This document shows, in pieces, positions 6,219-6,247 of a stretch of 6,247 nucleotides of DNA. The translations under genes and the position numbers were made by a program. The DNA comes from Planctomycetaceae bacterium UBA6894 (GTDB lineage: Bacteria > Planctomycetota > Planctomycetia > Gemmatales > Gemmataceae): positions 1-6,247 of the forward strand of contig DKBS01000127.1 of NCBI GenBank assembly GCA_002451275.1, given 5' to 3'. Positions within the stretch are counted from its first letter, which is position 1. Each line of letters opens with the position of its first letter. A model generated the notes under the pieces. It was not told the DNA's origin, searched no databases, and saw nothing but the letters and a program-made list of their open reading frames with translations.

Positions 6219-6247
6219 AAGCCTTTATGCTAAGAATCTATCGCCAA

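Noticed and set aside
5737..6219. 160-codon plus-strand open frame over the kinase start region
   Set aside because: It is antisense to the kinase N-terminus and has no ribosome-binding site or domain of note.

Overview
The window is GC-rich, densely coding bacterial DNA. It most likely comes from a member of the PVC superphylum, and I favour a planctomycete. Two features support this. The first is a 79-residue protein with the N-terminal pattern of the 'small basic protein' family (MSIDKSLRRK, then VLTRAERI), which I know from Planctomycetes, Verrucomicrobia and Chlamydiae. The second is a large Hanks-type Ser/Thr kinase with an N-terminal Cys/His zinc-ribbon-like segment, a layout common in planctomycetes. 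The assignment is inferred from protein families only; no rRNA or tRNA is present.

Layout: (1) 1-105 is a leader with a hairpin and a T8 run just before the first gene. (2) 106-345 (+) encodes the small basic protein, followed by a strong intrinsic terminator at 372-403. (3) 412-1218 (-) encodes an unrecognised membrane protein with about four membrane segments. (4) 1219-1345 is a divergent intergenic region. (5) 1346-2284 (+) encodes an aldo/keto reductase of the L-galactose dehydrogenase-like group. (6) 2294-3181 (-) encodes a bestrophin-family channel; it converges on the reductase with only 9 bp between their stop codons. (7) 3228-6071 (-) encodes a 947-residue transmembrane Ser/Thr kinase whose extracytoplasmic C-terminal half resembles UrtA, the urea/short-amide ABC transporter binding protein. 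(8) 6072-6247 is the upstream region of the kinase, with two palindromic elements.

The most interesting part is the co-directional pair on the minus strand: the kinase with its UrtA-like sensor, then the bestrophin channel 46 bp downstream. Gene order suggests, but does not prove, that a ligand-sensing receptor kinase and an ion channel are transcribed together. The reductase, the membrane protein and the small basic protein look like independent transcription units. No mobile element, CRISPR array or RNA gene was seen, and no gap between genes reaches 300 bases.
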